From: CBDCXE01 sp965223725 [NCBI: Nitrospinota bacterium]
GTDB taxonomy: Bacteria; Nitrospinota_A; UBA7883
Length of the DNA stretch: 64,000 bases
Direction of reading: 5' to 3'
NCBI GenBank assembly: GCA_965223725.1
Contig: CBDCXE010000005.1
Span: 372,001-436,000, forward strand
The notes below the pieces were generated by a model that saw nothing but the letters and a program-made list of their open reading frames with translations, had not been told where the DNA came from and did no database searches. Position numbers and translations under genes: made by a program. This document shows positions 62,729-64,000 of the stretch, one piece after another; position 1 is the first letter of the stretch, and each line of letters begins with the position of its first letter.

Positions 62729-62837
62729 GTTTTATCCTTATTAAATTTTAATTTGTTTCAGGTTAATTCAGATTATCGGTTCACCCGCTGATATCAACAA
62801 TGACTTTTGTCACATTATATCCAGCCAGCCAAATGAT

Positions 62838-62871
62838 AAAAAAAACCGACCCCTTTATATAAAGAGGTCGG
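62838..62871 (-). terminator. Rho-independent terminator after the CCG-domain gene
   Basis: On the minus strand a stem CCGACC/GGTCGG with a second paired block CTTTA/TAAAG and one mismatch is followed by eight T residues (complement of 62845-62838). It lies 23 bases after the stop of the CCG-domain gene, so the DsrK-like transcript ends here and the gene at 62087-62728 needs its own promoter. Confidence 0.85.
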
Positions 62872-62893
62872 CTATATTGCTGAAAACTGAATA

Positions 62894-64000
62894 CTACGAT
62901 TCAGCAGGGCTGTCCGCAGGGCCGTCTGCTTTAAGATGCTGAGAGCAAAGCTCCATAATATCCATCACTTTCACTTCATCATCGGCGTAGCCTTCATTCG
63001 ATTCGTTGACTTTCTGGTAGCATGCAGGGCAGGAGAGCACCATTTTCTTGGCGCCCAGCGCGCGCGCTTCATCAATAGCGATCCGGCCCATTTTGATCGC
63101 GTTTTCGCTGAACACTTTCTTCACAGCGCCGCCAGCGCCACAACAGCGCGCAAGCATTCGGTTCTGACCAAATTCGGCCAGGTCCACGCCAGGGATCGCT
63201 TTCAAAACATCCCGGGGCTCTTCGGTGACACCTACACCGCGGGCGAGGTAGCAAGGATCATCGTATACAATCCTTTCGTTGAGTGGTTTTTCGAATTTGA
63301 TTTTACCTTCCCTGATGCTTTCGATCATGAACTGGCTCATGTGGCGGATCTTGAACGGCAGTTTGCCACCCCACCATGTGGGCCAGTCCCGGGTCATGAT
63401 ATTACAACAACATGGGCAGGAGCTGATCAACGTTTTGACACCCCTGTCGGCGTAGTCCTGGATCACTGGCCGAACAAGGTCCGGAATGATCTTGTGCTGG
63501 CCCGAAACAAAAAGTGGAAAACCACAACAGATCTCCCTTTCCGGCGGCAGCATCATATAATCGATGCCAGAAGCGGTGAGCATTTTCACGTCACCGATCG
63601 CCATCGGCTGCGACTCATACGCAGTTGTACAACCTGTATAATAAGCGATCTCGGCTTCTTCCTTGTAAGGAGGGCAGTCTTCCGGCCACCAGTCATATCT
63701 TTTTTCAGCCGGCTGGTTATATACGTTGCCTGTTTCCAGGGTCACCTTCTCCATCATGTTTTGCGGCTCCCACGGGCCATAACCCATCTCCACCATCCTT
63801 GCGCGGAGGAAAGGCCAGAGGCGCTGGGAGAATATCCCGGACTCGCACATTTCGCCACATCGCCCGCACGTGGTGCATTCCCACAACGATTTGGACAGAT
63901 GTTTCATCTCGTCCTCGCTGATATGGCCCGGGCCCATCAGCTTGGCTTGCAGCCCTTCGGTGCGCTGGATTAATGATCTAAACAAGGCTATCTTATCTGG
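62894..64000 (-). CDS. CCG-domain Fe-S oxidoreductase, DsrK/HdrD-like, N-terminus cut by the window edge
   Basis: The frame is open from the right window edge (base 64000), where it reads PDKIALFRSLIQRTEG, so the true start lies outside. The visible ~369 residues have one ferredoxin-like cluster motif, CTTCGRCGEMC near 63870-63840, and two CCG domains: ICCGFPLF with SCPCCCN, then ARCCGAGGAVKK with SCPACYQ. Such CCG domains bind the non-cubane [4Fe-4S] cluster in HdrB/HdrD/DsrK, which reduces disulfides such as heterodisulfide or the DsrC trisulfide. A TTG at 63985 could open a shorter frame but the homology continues past it. Terminator at 62838-62871. Confidence 0.88.
   Translation of the reverse strand, partial: PDKIALFRSLIQRTEGLQAKLMGPGHISEDEMKHLSKSLWECTTCGRCGEMCESGIFSQRLWPFLRARMVEMGYGPWEPQNMMEKVTLETGNVYNQPAEKRYDWWPEDCPPYKEEAEIAYYTGCTTAYESQPMAIGDVKMLTASGIDYMMLPPEREICCGFPLFVSGQHKIIPDLVRPVIQDYADRGVKTLISSCPCCCNIMTRDWPTWWGGKLPFKIRHMSQFMIESIREGKIKFEKPLNERIVYDDPCYLARGVGVTEEPRDVLKAIPGVDLAEFGQNRMLARCCGAGGAVKKVFSENAIKMGRIAIDEARALGAKKMVLSCPACYQKVNESNEGYADDEVKVMDIMELCSQHLKADGPADSPAES

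Noticed and set aside
62936-63973. A 345-residue plus-strand open frame
   Set aside because: Antisense to the CCG-domain gene, rich in His/Arg/Phe as expected of a shadow frame.

Overview
The window looks like chromosomal DNA of a Gram-negative bacterium with respiratory sulfur-type electron-transfer genes, of a deltaproteobacterial or Nitrospinota-like kind. The pointers are lipoprotein signals, RlpA with a SPOR domain, AI-2E and DppBC transporters, the DsrJOP membrane module, a Rieske/split cytochrome b/multihaem cytochrome c complex, a CCG-domain (DsrK/HdrD-like) protein, and isoprenoid synthesis through IspG. The sequence alone does not fix the species. No rRNA or CRISPR array was seen. 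Genes are dense, on both strands, with many 4-base overlaps.

Layout. 1-5 kb (minus strand): a truncated chlorite-dismutase-family gene, an unusual ClpX-like unfoldase, an oligopeptide-binding lipoprotein, SecG and a surface lipoprotein. 5-11 kb (plus): ispG, purD, a second peptide-binding lipoprotein with two DppBC-type permeases, and a VOC protein. 11-17 kb (minus): Sua5/YrdC, Pgi, an amidohydrolase, MTA phosphorylase, a TPR protein and Ppx/GppA. 17-23.5 kb (plus): two glycosyltransferases around a coiled-coil protein, a nitrilase and a sigma-54 response regulator. 23.5-32.7 kb: mixed housekeeping genes (RlpA, a retropepsin-like protein, an AI-2E transporter, agmatinase family, M16 peptidase, LMW phosphatase, ACT protein, peptide deformylase, macro domain, ferritin-like). 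32.8-35.3 kb: dsrJOP. 35.5-45.7 kb is the accessory, more AT-rich part: a beta-solenoid membrane protein, a monomeric isocitrate dehydrogenase gene broken by three single-base insertions, a small membrane protein, a small XRE regulator, a DegT aminotransferase and a transposon. 45.8-55.4 kb: DksA/TraR-like, RpoZ, DUF1844, DinB, a YjiL/YjiM-like pair, TyrS, a radical SAM protein, MoeA, YebC, RuvC and RuvA. 55.4-64 kb (minus): a GltD/DsrL-like flavoprotein, a pentahaem cytochrome c, cytochrome b in two parts, a Rieske protein, a siroheme-type small protein, a haem-copper-like membrane protein, an unknown Cys-rich protein and a truncated CCG-domain protein.

The most interesting object is the transposon at 42289-45641. 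It has perfect 20-bp terminal inverted repeats and an 8-bp target duplication, so both ends are fixed from sequence. It is driven by an IS1-type DDE transposase but carries passengers. These are a small basic protein, a zero-gap pair made of an unknown 225-residue protein and an XRE-HTH/ImmA-type metallopeptidase (the layout of RosmerTA-type toxin-antitoxin defence modules), and a tRNA-like gene placed 5 bases after the peptidase stop. The tRNA-like gene keeps nearly all tertiary-structure bases but has an ACT anticodon and a defective anticodon stem.

The respiratory genes probably work as two membrane modules: DsrJOP linking periplasmic haems and Fe-S centres to the quinone pool, and a bc/b6f-type quinol oxidase with its own pentahaem cytochrome. 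The flavoprotein, siroheme protein and CCG protein would act as cytoplasmic redox partners. The partners DsrAB, DsrC and DsrM are not in the window.
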